64,000 nt of DNA from RUG11690 sp045616665. GTDB taxonomy: Bacteria > Bacteroidota > Bacteroidia > Bacteroidales > WCHB1-69. The position numbers were made by a program, and so were the translations under genes. The notes beneath the pieces were generated by a model. It was not told the origin of the DNA. It saw nothing but the letters and a program-made list of their open reading frames with translations, and did no database searches. Below are positions 14,927 through 24,061 of the stretch, piece by piece (positions within the stretch are counted from its first letter, which is position 1; the number at the start of each line of letters is the position of its first letter). Location of the stretch: contig JAZLHE010000036.1 in the NCBI GenBank assembly GCA_045616665.1, forward strand, positions 1 to 64,000, given 5' to 3'.

Positions 14927-15238
14927 ATGTACGCAATCGTAGAAATAGCAGGGCAACAATTTAAGATTGAACAAGGCCGCAAGGTTTATGTTCACCGCCT
15001 CAAAGCTGAAGAAGGTTCGCAAGTAAAATTCGACCGCGTAATGCTCGTTGATAATGACGGTGCCGTAAAAGTTGGTACTCCCACCGTTGATGGTGCAGAA
15101 GTAACCGCTACCGTTGTTAACCACATTAAAGGCGACAAAGTTCTTGTTTTCAAGAAGAAAAGAAGAAAAGGTTATCAAAAGATGAATGGTCATCGTCAAT
15201 ATTTGACCACTTTGAAGATTGATTCTATCAACTTCTAA
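14927..15238 (+). CDS. rplU: 50S ribosomal protein L21
   Basis: The 103-residue protein (MYAIVEIAGQQFKIEQG, later VLVFKKKRRKGYQKMNGHRQ) is a full-length L21, which binds 23S rRNA in the large subunit. The basic KKKRRKGYQKMNGHRQ stretch is the family signature. It is followed 30 bp later by rpmA (L27), the near-universal rplU-rpmA operon, with a strong promoter before it and a terminator after rpmA. Confidence 0.96.
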   Translation: MYAIVEIAGQQFKIEQGRKVYVHRLKAEEGSQVKFDRVMLVDNDGAVKVGTPTVDGAEVTATVVNHIKGDKVLVFKKKRRKGYQKMNGHRQYLTTLKIDSINF

Positions 15239-15268
15239 TTTAGTATTAACGAATAAAAATTATTAGAT

Positions 15269-15532
15269 ATGGCTCATAAAAAAGGTGTCGGTAGTTCTCA
15301 GAACGGTCGTGAATCTCACAGCAAGCGCTTAGGCGTTAAGATTTTTGGCGGTCAAGTTGCCAAAGCCGGTAACATCATTATTCGTCAAAGAGGTACAGTT
15401 CACAATCCTGGTTTGAATGTTGGTATGGGTAAAGATCATACCTTATTTGCATTGATTGACGGAACCGTTATTTTCAAAAAAGGTAGAAAAGGAAGATCTT
15501 ATGTTTCTGTGCAACCAATTGCAGAAGCATAA
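15269..15532 (+). CDS. rpmA: 50S ribosomal protein L27
   Basis: The 87-residue protein (MAHKKGVGSSQNGRESHSKR, then GVKIFGG and RQRGTVHNPG) is L27, whose flexible N-terminus reaches towards the peptidyl transferase centre. It starts directly with MAHKKG and has no cleavable N-terminal extension of the Firmicutes type. It is second in the rplU operon and is followed by an intrinsic terminator at 15560-15588. Confidence 0.97.
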   Translation: MAHKKGVGSSQNGRESHSKRLGVKIFGGQVAKAGNIIIRQRGTVHNPGLNVGMGKDHTLFALIDGTVIFKKGRKGRSYVSVQPIAEA

Positions 15533-15559
15533 TTTTTTGTTCATAATGTTTGATTGGAT

Positions 15560-15588
15560 GGCCCGGCTCCCCGCTGGGCCGTTTTTTT
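15560..15588 (+). terminator. intrinsic terminator after rplU-rpmA
   Basis: GGCCCGGC and GCTGGGCC form an 8 bp stem (one G-U pair) around a short CCCC loop, followed by seven or more T. Confidence 0.85.
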
Positions 15589-16010
15589 TATTCTTTCTTT
15601 ACCACATAAAACACAAAATCATTCGTAAGTTTGCGATCCAATTTTTTGACAACCAAATAATATATTGCGGTTAGGGCCAATGCCACTATCACACTCAGCC
15701 AATCAATACGAGTGAGCGCGTAGCAGACAAACAAAGCAAGGAGCAAAACCACACACGGCAAGCCGTAGCCCAACAGTACTGCCTTTCGGGCAAGATGCTG
15801 CTTCATTTGCAAATTTACCGATTCTCCAATTTGGAAAACTTCTCCAGAAATATTTTGAGCTTCTACGAGTTCATTTTTCTTTTCAGTAATATTACATAAA
15901 CTTTTCGCCGCACATCCACCACAGGCCGAACTCACTACAATTTCTACCCAAATATGATCTCCCTGTATTTTACGAACAATCCCTTCTTTACAAACTTGGT
16001 CTTCCATCAT
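15588..16010 (-). CDS. rseC: RseC/SoxR-reducing family membrane protein
   Basis: The 140-residue protein has an N-terminal cytoplasmic part with a Cys cluster (SACGGCAAKSLCN, about residues 28-40). Two membrane helices (about 77-97 and 102-122) and a basic tail follow. This layout is that of the RseC/MucC family, linked in other bacteria to sigma-E regulation and to the Rnf/Rsx electron-transport complex. In many Bacteroidota rseC precedes the rnf genes; here none are adjacent. It converges on rpmA and has its own -7 box at 16023-16030. The start may be either of two adjacent Met codons. Confidence 0.85.
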   Translation of the reverse strand: MMEDQVCKEGIVRKIQGDHIWVEIVVSSACGGCAAKSLCNITEKKNELVEAQNISGEVFQIGESVNLQMKQHLARKAVLLGYGLPCVVLLLALFVCYALTRIDWLSVIVALALTAIYYLVVKKLDRKLTNDFVFYVVKKE

Positions 16011-16022
16011 TCATTTTTTTTG

Positions 16023-16030
16023 CAAAGATA
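16023..16030 (-). promoter_or_regulatory. -7 box (TATCTTTG) for rseC
   Basis: CAAAGATA on the plus strand reads TATCTTTG on the minus strand. It lies 13 nt before the start codon, so the leader would be very short. Confidence 0.5.
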
Positions 16031-16083
16031 CACGATTTAATCATTTTTAACTTGATTAATTTTCAATGAATGATTTTTTTTTG

Positions 16084-16091
16084 TAATTTTG
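16084..16091 (+). promoter_or_regulatory. -7 box (TAATTTTG) for small lipoprotein 16142-16351
   Basis: This TAnnTTTG match is followed by CC and lies 50 nt before the ATG. Confidence 0.5.
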
Positions 16092-16141
16092 CCGAATATT
16101 GTAATCAACATTAATATTTATCAATCAAAAAAAAAACAATT

Positions 16142-16351
16142 ATGAAAAAAGCATTATGTGTTTTAGCAGCTGTAGCTATGGTAGCTGTTTTTGCAACTTC
16201 TTGCAACAAAACTTGTACTTGTGAAACTTATTTAAATGGCAAAGTCGTATCAAGTACAACAATGGAAAATCCTGATAAAAAACAGAAATGTAGCGATTAC
16301 ACTACCGCTATTACTGTTGGAAATGTTACAGAAGGCGTAGTTTGCAAATAA
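16142..16351 (+). CDS. small Cys-rich lipoprotein
   Basis: The 69-residue protein has a lipoprotein signal (MKKALCVLAAVAMVAVFATSC) with the lipidated Cys21. The mature part is only about 49 residues, with four further Cys (NKTCTCETY, KQKCSDY, GVVCK). The gene has its own promoter and a strong terminator at 16375-16407, so it is a separate transcription unit and not a shadow frame. Function is unknown; small Cys-rich lipoproteins of this kind are frequent in Bacteroidales. Confidence 0.75.
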   Translation: MKKALCVLAAVAMVAVFATSCNKTCTCETYLNGKVVSSTTMENPDKKQKCSDYTTAITVGNVTEGVVCK

Positions 16352-16374
16352 TCTTAACACATTATTTTTCAAAA

Positions 16375-16407
16375 GCGAGGTGGCCTGATGACCACCTCGC
16401 TTTTTTT
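16375..16407 (+). terminator. intrinsic terminator after small lipoprotein
   Basis: GCGAGGTGG and CCACCTCGC form a perfect 9 bp stem with an 8 nt loop followed by seven T. Confidence 0.9.
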
Positions 16408-16459
16408 AATCTACAAACTGAATTCCAATCTCCATTTTAGGTAATTTATCAATTTTTTT

Positions 16460-16650
16460 TCGGAATTATCCAGTTTAGTCTTGTAAAGATTTATCTTTCG
16501 TTTTTTCTTTATCGTTACTTTTTTAATAACCCAAAGAAAGGTTTTTCTATGCCGGCTTAGGTCTTTGGCTACTTTTATTCTGATAGAAAAGTGGCGAAAA
16601 ATAATTAATAAAAAATTGCAACTCTGCAAGACGGCCGACGATAATTCCGA
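16460..16650. mobile_element. MITE-like interspersed repeat, copy 1
   Basis: This 191 bp non-coding element is bounded by an 11 bp terminal inverted repeat, TCGGAATTATC at the left and GATAATTCCGA at the right. A related copy lies at 45000-45219. Shared internal blocks include GTAAAGATTTATCTTTCG-like, ACCCAAAGAAAGGTTTTT and CTCTGCAAGACGG-like segments. No ORF of note. Together with the terminator it fills most of the 358 bp gap between 16351 and 16710. Confidence 0.65.
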
Positions 16651-16659
16651 TTTTTTTTA

Positions 16660-16667
16660 TATTTTTG
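16660..16667 (+). promoter_or_regulatory. -7 box (TATTTTTG) for lipoprotein 16710-17831
   Basis: This TAnnTTTG match is followed by CAG, 42 nt before the ATG and immediately right of the MITE-like element. Confidence 0.6.
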
Positions 16668-16709
16668 CAGTGACTTATTCGGTACTTTTCATTAAATAAT
16701 TTATAAGTT

Positions 16710-17831
16710 ATGAAAACAAGGTTTCTCTTATTATTTTGTATGTCAATCATCTTTATAGGATGTAAAAAAGAAGCTACGCTACCTACAATAATCACAGGTC
16801 AGGTACAAATTGGCACCTCGGGAAAATCTATGGTTTGTGAAGGATACTGTCAATCTGATGGAGGAAGCGCAGTCGTTGACCGCGGTATCTGTTATATTGA
16901 AGGTCAATCAACACCCACAGTAGCCAACCATAGGGTAAGTGGTGGCAGTGGCATTGGAGCATTCAGCTGTGATCTTACAAACCTTACCGCTGGAACCACC
17001 TATACTTATTGTGCATACGCAACCAATTCTGTTGGGGTTGGATATGGTCAATCAGCTACATTTACATTTTACCCCAATAACACTGGCGGCGGACAAGGCG
17101 AAGGCGATGGCGGAGGCGGCACCGGCGGCGATGGCGGAGGCGGTACCGGAATCAATCAGGCACCCACTTGTAGCATAACCAACATCAGTAATGGCGATGA
17201 ATTTATTTCGGGAAGTGCTTTTACTGTTGAGGTGGAAGCATCTGATCCGGACGGAAGTATCAGTACAATTCGTTTCTATATTGACGATGTGCCCATTGAT
17301 AATCAAATTGGCAGCCACGCATCTTTTATCGTAAGTGCAGGACGGTTATCCCAAGGCATTCATACGCTGAAAGCCGTTGCCACCGATAACCAAGGCGAAA
17401 TGGGTATCACTGAAGTTATGATTAGCTATATTGTCAATTATATTAAACAAGGTGATAACATCACAAAATTAGTAAATGCCAATTGTGAAATCTACTATGA
17501 TTACCAAGTAAGCCCATCCTTTTATTCATCAAGAGTGGTTCGTTTATATGCCGAAGACGGCTCTTTGTCTTTTTTCATTGTAAGTCGTACCTTGTCACAA
17601 CTTACAACCATTGATGATGGTGCTTGGACATACGACAACGGAGCATGGTCCTACTGCTACACCTGCTACTCATTATATTCCCTCTTCGGTAATGCGAATT
17701 ACAATTCCATGAGTTCATTCCAAGTTTCCCATAACGGTGCAGGATTTATTATCAACGCTAATATAAATAGTACAACCTCAGTCCATTACGAAGGATCTAT
17801 CCCCATTACCACCACCGTCAATTATAACTAA
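16710..17831 (+). CDS. lipoprotein with fibronectin III-like and Ig-like domains joined by a Gly-rich linker
   Basis: The 373-residue protein has a lipobox (FCMSIIFIGC, Cys18). A fibronectin III-like domain (about 28-118) contains the DRGICY...LTAGTTYTYCAYATNSVG pattern frequent in Bacteroidales surface lipoproteins. An unusual linker made almost only of Gly with Asp, Glu and Thr (about 123-147) follows, then an Ig-like domain (about 150-245; DPDGSISTIRFYIDD, LKAVATDNQG) and a C-terminal region of unknown fold rich in Tyr and Ser. It is likely exposed on the cell surface. It has its own promoter and terminator. The binding partner is unknown. Confidence 0.75.
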   Translation: MKTRFLLLFCMSIIFIGCKKEATLPTIITGQVQIGTSGKSMVCEGYCQSDGGSAVVDRGICYIEGQSTPTVANHRVSGGSGIGAFSCDLTNLTAGTTYTYCAYATNSVGVGYGQSATFTFYPNNTGGGQGEGDGGGGTGGDGGGGTGINQAPTCSITNISNGDEFISGSAFTVEVEASDPDGSISTIRFYIDDVPIDNQIGSHASFIVSAGRLSQGIHTLKAVATDNQGEMGITEVMISYIVNYIKQGDNITKLVNANCEIYYDYQVSPSFYSSRVVRLYAEDGSLSFFIVSRTLSQLTTIDDGAWTYDNGAWSYCYTCYSLYSLFGNANYNSMSSFQVSHNGAGFIINANINSTTSVHYEGSIPITTTVNYN

Positions 17832-17908
17832 CAAATAATAGGATATGTTTATTGGAATTGTTTCCTGTAATGTAGTTCGCAATTCCAACGTAATATCTTT
17901 CAAGTTAC

Positions 17909-17939
17909 CGAGGCGGCCTAATGGCCACCTCGTTTTTTT
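17909..17939 (+). terminator. intrinsic terminator after lipoprotein 16710-17831
   Basis: CGAGGCGGCC and GGCCACCTCG form a 10 bp stem (one G-U pair) with a TAAT loop, followed by seven T. Confidence 0.9.
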
Positions 17940-17984
17940 ATGGCAAAAATCCCATGAAATGTATTTTATGACTAAACTATTTAG

Positions 17985-17992
17985 TATCTTTG
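17985..17992 (+). promoter_or_regulatory. -7 box (TATCTTTG) for alpha-2-macroglobulin
   Basis: This TAnnTTTG match lies 24 nt before the ATG at 18017. It overlaps the longer reading frame that begins at 17990, which argues against that start. Confidence 0.55.
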
Positions 17993-18016
17993 TCAGTCCA
18001 TATAGAAAAACATTGT

Positions 18017-21000
18017 ATGAAAAAAGTTTGTGCGTTAATTTTTTTGTCCATATTGTTGACTGTTTCATCATTTTCTCAGCAAAGTCCAAAAGAAATCCAT
18101 CAACTATTGCAATCCTACGGAAAAATCATACAGCAATACGACAATGGATACGATTCGGTTTTTCTTGCTATCAATGAGCAAATTAAAAACTCACAAAATC
18201 AACCGGCCAATCAAGCGGTTTGGCACAGTTGTATGGCTCAATTATTAAATTCCTATTATGAGCAAAATCGATATAAGATATTGGACCGCACCTCAATTGT
18301 GGGAGAAATCAATCCCGATTTCAACACCTGGGACTTGCAGACACTCGTTCAACAAATCGTATTTCACTATTTATCGTCCATTGAACAAGCGGAAATTTTA
18401 CAAAACATTCCCATCACGGAATATTCCGCACTATTAGACACTCCTATTTCTACTGAATATCGTCCGACTTTATACGATTTTTTGGCATTTCGTGCCTTAG
18501 ACTATCTTAATAACACGATTTCTCAGTTACCCATTCCAACGAAACCATTCGATATCAACAATCCGGTTTATTGGGCAAGCAACAATGATTTTGTCCAAGC
18601 AAGCATTACCTCATCAGATTCATTGTCGTTTTCTTACCTTTCTTTAACTGTTATGCAGCAGCTTACTCGTTTTCACCTCCTCGACAAGGATAAACGAGCT
18701 TTATTAGACATCACTTTACGGCGATACAATTACCTTAATTCTCTTGCGAATTTACCCGGGTCTTCCATTTTGACTTTGACTACCCTGAACCAATTAGAGC
18801 AAACTTATCGTGGTATGACAGGATACGAAATGATTACCAATGCTTTAGGTAATTACTACCAAAAACGTGGAGAACAATACGACAAGAACACACATCCGGA
18901 ATACAAAGGCGACTGGGTTACCGCTGTTGATTGGTATCAAAAAACCATTGCCACTGCAGCAAAATCCATTGAAGCCAACCAGGCCCGTTTAGCCATAGAA
19001 AATATCAAAAAATCACACATAGAAATTGTAGCCAGTAGAATTCTTCCTGCACTGCAAGCCAACTTAATTACCCTGAACCATCAAAATTGTGAGCAGCTGT
19101 ACCTTCGAATCATACCCGTCACCAAAGAAGAAAATTCCCAATATTACCCTTCCAATGAAAAATATTTCGATTTGCTGGTGAAAAAGAAACCGGTTTTAGA
19201 AGAAACATTCACTTTCCCCGACATCAATGACTATCGGACCCAAAGTGCGCACTATCAATTGCCTGCATTAAAGCCCGGCTATTATTTCATTTTAGTTTCC
19301 AACACTCCTTTTGTGGCTAAAAATGCCAAGGACTTTTGCATTTTCCAAATTTTTATCAGCAATATTAATGCCGAATATCGAATAGTGAGAGACCAACAAA
19401 AAATTGAATTTTTTGTCTTTGACCGGAAAACTGGAGCACCCCTGAGCAACGCAAAAATAAATATTGAAATCAACAACTCAACAAGAAATATCAAAACGAC
19501 CACACTTAGCTGTGACCAGGATGGCAGATGCACTTTTCTTGCTTCGTCAAACATAAATAACCGCTACAAAGCTTCAGTTTTATGGGAAAATGAAGACTAC
19601 CCCATATTTTCTTACAAATCTCTATATGCCCGCAACAACACACAAGAGCAGGCTCGCAACCACACCTATATTTTCACGGACAGAAACCTGTACAGACCAG
19701 GTCAAACCATTTATTTTAAAGGTATTGTCATCAATAAAAAAACGAAAGACGGAAATACCATTGAGCAGCAAGTCGTTAAAGATCAAAATATCACCATTAA
19801 TCTATGGGATGAAAACAACCAAATGGTGGCCGAAATAAAAGACTTAAAAACCAATGAATTCGGTTCATTTTCTGGTCATTTCGTTTTACCTAACACCACT
19901 TTAACCGGAGAATACCACTTATCGGTAGGAAAAGACAGAGAATATTTCGCAGTGGAAGAATACAAAAGGCCTACTTTTGAAATCACATTTGACAAAGCCG
20001 CAAATGAATTCAAACTGGGTGACAGTGTTAACATCGAAGGCAAGGTGAAAGCATACGCCGGTTATGGACTTGACCAAGCCTCTGTCAAATACCATATAAT
20101 TAAACACACTTCGTTTCCTTGGAGATATTTTTGGTATATGCCCACCCCTCAGCACCAGGAAATTGCACAAGGAGAAACATTCACCGATGCGGAAGGCCAA
20201 TTCAAAATCAACTTTTTTGCCGCACCAGACTTAGAAAATCAACATTTTAATCCGCTGTATCAATTTATAATTATGGTTGATGTCACCGACATTACAGGAG
20301 AAACACACTTCGCATCAACCGCGATTAACATCAGCAAAATCGGTTTATTCATCCAAGCTCAAATTCCAGAGCAACTTGACAAATATGACACTTCGGACTT
20401 TGCGGTCAACTTAACCAACTTGGCTGGAGAACCCCAAAAAGGAACTATCCATTATCAAATATCAAAATTAAGAACTCCTGAGTGTTACCGTTACACTTGC
20501 CCGACGGCTGACCACTATTTGTCGGATTCGGTCGCTTTACAAAAAGCATTGCCCTATCTTGATTTTAACAACGAAAGTGAAAAACAAAATTGGAAAGTCA
20601 TAAAAATCGTTCAAGAAGGCGATTTTATGGCTGATGGCACGCATCGTTTTTCCATTGACCAGCTTTCCCGCTATGAAGACGGCTATTATAAAATTCACTT
20701 CAGCACGTATGATAAAGACCATAATGAAATCACGGAAGACAAATATGTATTCATTGATGCCGAAAACAGCAAAAAATGCATGGCATACGAACCTGTATAT
20801 TTGCGAAGCAAACACAAAAACATAGCGGAAATAGGAGAAACTATATCTGTGGTTTTGGGAACTTATTTGAAAAATGCCAAAGTGCTGTTTGAAATTTTCT
20901 CTAATGACAGTTTAATTGAATCCAAGTGGATAAATTTAGATCGGGAAAATGCCTATTTCAACTATAAAGTGACAGAACACGACCTCGGCACAATTATTTT

Positions 21001-23926
21001 TCATGCTTTTGTCGCTCAAAACAACAATCAATACGAAAAAAGTCTAAAATTTACCGTTCCCTACAGTCATCAAAAAATTGATTTTGACTTTATCACTTTT
21101 CGCGATAAAACCACCCCTGGAAGTCAAGAACAATATCAAATTCGCCTAAAAAACAAGAATGGGGATAAAGTTGCCGCCGAATTGCTTTGTACGATGTACG
21201 ATGCTTCTTTGGATGAGCTCTTCGACTCGCATTCGCTCAACAAAATGATTAATCAATGGGACAAACGAACTTATCCATATTCTTTCTCTGACGACCAAAT
21301 ATATTACGCCCATTCATTTTTCCATTCTTTTGCCGACAAAAAGCCTTCTTCTAATACCATTCGGCAATATCCAATGTTACGATGGGAAATCAACAATTAC
21401 AAAAATAGAAGGTTACTTCAAAGATGTTATGCCGCAGCACCAGCAATGGGAGCGAACCTGAGTATGGATATGGCTGTTGAAGAAGCAAGTGACGAAATTC
21501 CTGCCTGCGTTTTTCTGACAGAGGAAATTACAGAATTGCCTTTGACTGATGGTCAACAGGATAATGAAACTATTTCTCAAGAATCGGATAAAATTTCAGG
21601 AAAGATTATTCGCAGCAATTTCAACGAAACCGCTTTCTTTTATCCGCATTTGCAAACCGATACAGAAGGCAATGTACTCATTTCCTTTACCATGCCAGAT
21701 GCGCTAACTCGATGGAAATTACAAGGTTTTGCCCATAATGCGGAATTAATGAGCGGCTATTTCGAGAAAATCGTCACTACGCAGAAGCCATTGATGGTGG
21801 TGCCCAATATGCCGCGATTTTTCAGGGAAGGTGACACGTTGGTTTTATCTGCCAAAATAGTCAATATGGATAGCGTGAAGCAAAGTGGCACGGCCAAAAT
21901 TACTTTTACAAATCCTTTGGACGAGCAAAAAATAGAATTGACACCATCGGGTTGCGAGCAGACCTTTTCAGTCGAGCCCGGACAAAGTCAGGAGATGCAT
22001 TACACTATTGTGGTGCCATTTGGTCTGGGAGCCGTTACCTATCGCATCGAAGCAAAGAACAATCAAATGCCCTCATTTGCAGATGGCGAGGAAAACACCA
22101 TTCCAGTGCTTACCAATCGAATATTGGTAACAGAAAGTTTGCCGCTGCATATTTCGGGAAAAGGAAATAAATCATTCAATTTCAACAAATTACAAAACAG
22201 TTTATCGCAATCTGACCGCACTTTAACCACGCAATCGCTAACCTTGGAATTCACGCCCAATCCAATTTGGTATGCCATTCAGTCTATGCCTTATTTGATG
22301 GAGTATCCGTACGAATGCAACGAACAGGTTTTCAGTCGCTACTATGCCAACAGCTTGGCTGCCAACATCATCAACAAACATCCCAAAATCAAAATGGCAT
22401 TTGATAGCTGGTTGCATCAGGACATTGATGCGTTTTGTTCGCAATTAGATAAAAATCAAGAACTTAAATCAGTAATTTTACAAGAAACACCTTGGGTTTT
22501 GGATGCGCAAAACGAAAACGTAAGCAAGCAAAACATCGCCCTGCTTTTTGATTTCAACCGAATGGCCAAAGAAGAAAAATCTGCCATTGACAAATTGGAA
22601 AAAGCGCAAAACAGCGACGGCGGCTGGTCTTGGTTTGCGGGCGGCGAAAGCAGTTCGTACATTACTGAACACATCGTGGCAGGCTGTGGTCATTTGCAGG
22701 CATTAGACGTCAAATATGGTTTGAGCGAGTCATCTATGAGCAAGGCCATCCGCTTTATAGATCAAAAGGCCAAGGAAAATTACGAAAAATGGTATAAAAA
22801 AGATAAGGCTAATTGTAATGTGACAGACATTCATTATCTCTATGCCAGAAGTTTCTTTACGCAGAAAATCAATGCTACCTGTGAAGAATCGTATAATTAT
22901 TTCTATTCTAATTTGAAGAAAAATTGGAAAAAGCAGTCTATTTATGGTCAGGCCATGACAGCGTTGATTTGCTACAGAAAAGGAGATCTCCAGTTGGCTT
23001 CAGACATTGTCGCGCAAATCAAGTCTATGGCCCAATATGATGAAGAAATGGGAATGTTTTGGAAAAAAGAAGGTTACGGCTATTTTTGGTATGAAGCGCC
23101 CATTGAACGTCAGGCAATGTTGATTGAGGCCTTTAATACGATTACAAAAGACCGGGCATCAGTGGAAAAAATGCAGTTGTGGCTACTTAAACAGAAGCAG
23201 ACGCAAAACTGGCCTACCACCAAGTCCACCACCGAAGCAATTTATGCATTATTACTTAATAATACGCAATTAGAAACTGGAAACAGCGTGAAATTAAGCG
23301 TAGGAGATTGGCAATATACGGAAGGCGATGGCACAATGGCAGCAGAAGCTGGAAGCGGTTATGTGAAAAAGGTATGGAAAGGTGCTGAAGTGAATGCCGA
23401 TATGGGTACTGTCAACATTGAAAAAAGCAGCGACGGTCCGGCCTGGGGTGGTTTGTACTGGCAATACTTGGAAAATATGGACAAAGTCAGTTCTTCGGAT
23501 GACAAAAATCTGGTCATCAATAAAAAGTTATACAAAGTGGAATACAATGAAAGAGGGGAAATTCTAAAACCAATCACTGAAGATTCGCCGATCAAGGTGG
23601 GGGACAAAGTGAGGGTTCGCACCGAAATCAGGAGTGACCGTGATATGGAATATGTACATCTGAAAGATATGCGGGCAGCGGCTTTTGAACCAGAAAATGT
23701 GCTTTCGCGATACAAATATCAGGATGGATTATGGTATTACGAAGCGACCGGCGATGCCGCCACCAACTTCTTCATTGATTATCTGCCCAAAGGAACCTAC
23801 GTTTTTGAATACACACTGATTGCGACGATGTCGGGAACATACAGCAACGGAATTACTACGATTCAATGTATGTACGCGCCTGAATTTACTTCGCATAGCG
23901 AAGGAGGAAGAGTGAAAATAAGGTAA
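18017..23926 (+). CDS. bacterial alpha-2-macroglobulin family protein
   Basis: The 1969-residue secreted protein has a signal peptide (MKKVCALIFLSILLTVSSFSQ). Macroglobulin-like beta domains include an MG2-type repeat (TDRNLYRPGQTIYFKG, about residue 553) and the A2M core (MPDALTRWKLQGFAH). The thioester motif is intact at Cys1434-Asn-Glu-Gln (PYECNEQ). An alpha-helical thioester domain follows, with DGGWSWFAGGESSSYITEHI, and a C-terminal receptor-like beta domain. Such proteins trap proteases in the periplasm or on the surface by covalent bond through the thioester. No lipobox is seen, unlike the E. coli relative YfhM. No penicillin-binding protein 1C gene lies next to it, unlike the usual proteobacterial pairing. 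Confidence 0.9.
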   Translation: MKKVCALIFLSILLTVSSFSQQSPKEIHQLLQSYGKIIQQYDNGYDSVFLAINEQIKNSQNQPANQAVWHSCMAQLLNSYYEQNRYKILDRTSIVGEINPDFNTWDLQTLVQQIVFHYLSSIEQAEILQNIPITEYSALLDTPISTEYRPTLYDFLAFRALDYLNNTISQLPIPTKPFDINNPVYWASNNDFVQASITSSDSLSFSYLSLTVMQQLTRFHLLDKDKRALLDITLRRYNYLNSLANLPGSSILTLTTLNQLEQTYRGMTGYEMITNALGNYYQKRGEQYDKNTHPEYKGDWVTAVDWYQKTIATAAKSIEANQARLAIENIKKSHIEIVASRILPALQANLITLNHQNCEQLYLRIIPVTKEENSQYYPSNEKYFDLLVKKKPVLEETFTFPDINDYRTQSAHYQLPALKPGYYFILVSNTPFVAKNAKDFCIFQIFISNINAEYRIVRDQQKIEFFVFDRKTGAPLSNAKINIEINNSTRNIKTTTLSCDQDGRCTFLASSNINNRYKASVLWENEDYPIFSYKSLYARNNTQEQARNHTYIFTDRNLYRPGQTIYFKGIVINKKTKDGNTIEQQVVKDQNITINLWDENNQMVAEIKDLKTNEFGSFSGHFVLPNTTLTGEYHLSVGKDREYFAVEEYKRPTFEITFDKAANEFKLGDSVNIEGKVKAYAGYGLDQASVKYHIIKHTSFPWRYFWYMPTPQHQEIAQGETFTDAEGQFKINFFAAPDLENQHFNPLYQFIIMVDVTDITGETHFASTAINISKIGLFIQAQIPEQLDKYDTSDFAVNLTNLAGEPQKGTIHYQISKLRTPECYRYTCPTADHYLSDSVALQKALPYLDFNNESEKQNWKVIKIVQEGDFMADGTHRFSIDQLSRYEDGYYKIHFSTYDKDHNEITEDKYVFIDAENSKKCMAYEPVYLRSKHKNIAEIGETISVVLGTYLKNAKVLFEIFSNDSLIESKWINLDRENAYFNYKVTEHDLGTIIFHAFVAQNNNQYEKSLKFTVPYSHQKIDFDFITFRDKTTPGSQEQYQIRLKNKNGDKVAAELLCTMYDASLDELFDSHSLNKMINQWDKRTYPYSFSDDQIYYAHSFFHSFADKKPSSNTIRQYPMLRWEINNYKNRRLLQRCYAAAPAMGANLSMDMAVEEASDEIPACVFLTEEITELPLTDGQQDNETISQESDKISGKIIRSNFNETAFFYPHLQTDTEGNVLISFTMPDALTRWKLQGFAHNAELMSGYFEKIVTTQKPLMVVPNMPRFFREGDTLVLSAKIVNMDSVKQSGTAKITFTNPLDEQKIELTPSGCEQTFSVEPGQSQEMHYTIVVPFGLGAVTYRIEAKNNQMPSFADGEENTIPVLTNRILVTESLPLHISGKGNKSFNFNKLQNSLSQSDRTLTTQSLTLEFTPNPIWYAIQSMPYLMEYPYECNEQVFSRYYANSLAANIINKHPKIKMAFDSWLHQDIDAFCSQLDKNQELKSVILQETPWVLDAQNENVSKQNIALLFDFNRMAKEEKSAIDKLEKAQNSDGGWSWFAGGESSSYITEHIVAGCGHLQALDVKYGLSESSMSKAIRFIDQKAKENYEKWYKKDKANCNVTDIHYLYARSFFTQKINATCEESYNYFYSNLKKNWKKQSIYGQAMTALICYRKGDLQLASDIVAQIKSMAQYDEEMGMFWKKEGYGYFWYEAPIERQAMLIEAFNTITKDRASVEKMQLWLLKQKQTQNWPTTKSTTEAIYALLLNNTQLETGNSVKLSVGDWQYTEGDGTMAAEAGSGYVKKVWKGAEVNADMGTVNIEKSSDGPAWGGLYWQYLENMDKVSSSDDKNLVINKKLYKVEYNERGEILKPITEDSPIKVGDKVRVRTEIRSDRDMEYVHLKDMRAAAFEPENVLSRYKYQDGLWYYEATGDAATNFFIDYLPKGTYVFEYTLIATMSGTYSNGITTIQCMYAPEFTSHSEGGRVKIR

Positions 23927-23967
23927 AAAGATTAAATAGAAAGTAGGTCCTGTATTAATTTTTGTTT

Positions 23968-23975
23968 TATTTTTG
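23968..23975 (+). promoter_or_regulatory. -7 box (TATTTTTG) for restriction-modification pair
   Basis: This TAnnTTTG match is followed by CACA, 86 nt before the methyltransferase ATG at 24062, leaving a longer leader than its neighbours have. Confidence 0.5.
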
Positions 23976-24043
23976 CACACAATACGTTAGTTGTATGTTT
24001 CAATACTTTTGTTCGAGTATTTGAACTGATATTATTGGTAAGG

Positions 24044-24050
24044 CAGGAGG
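24044..24050 (+). promoter_or_regulatory. strong Shine-Dalgarno (AGGAGG) before methyltransferase
   Basis: GCAGGAGG lies 11 nt before ATG 24062 and decides that start over a TTG at 24035. Such purine-rich sites are rare before other genes in this window. Confidence 0.6.
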
Positions 24051-24061
24051 ATTATCATAAA

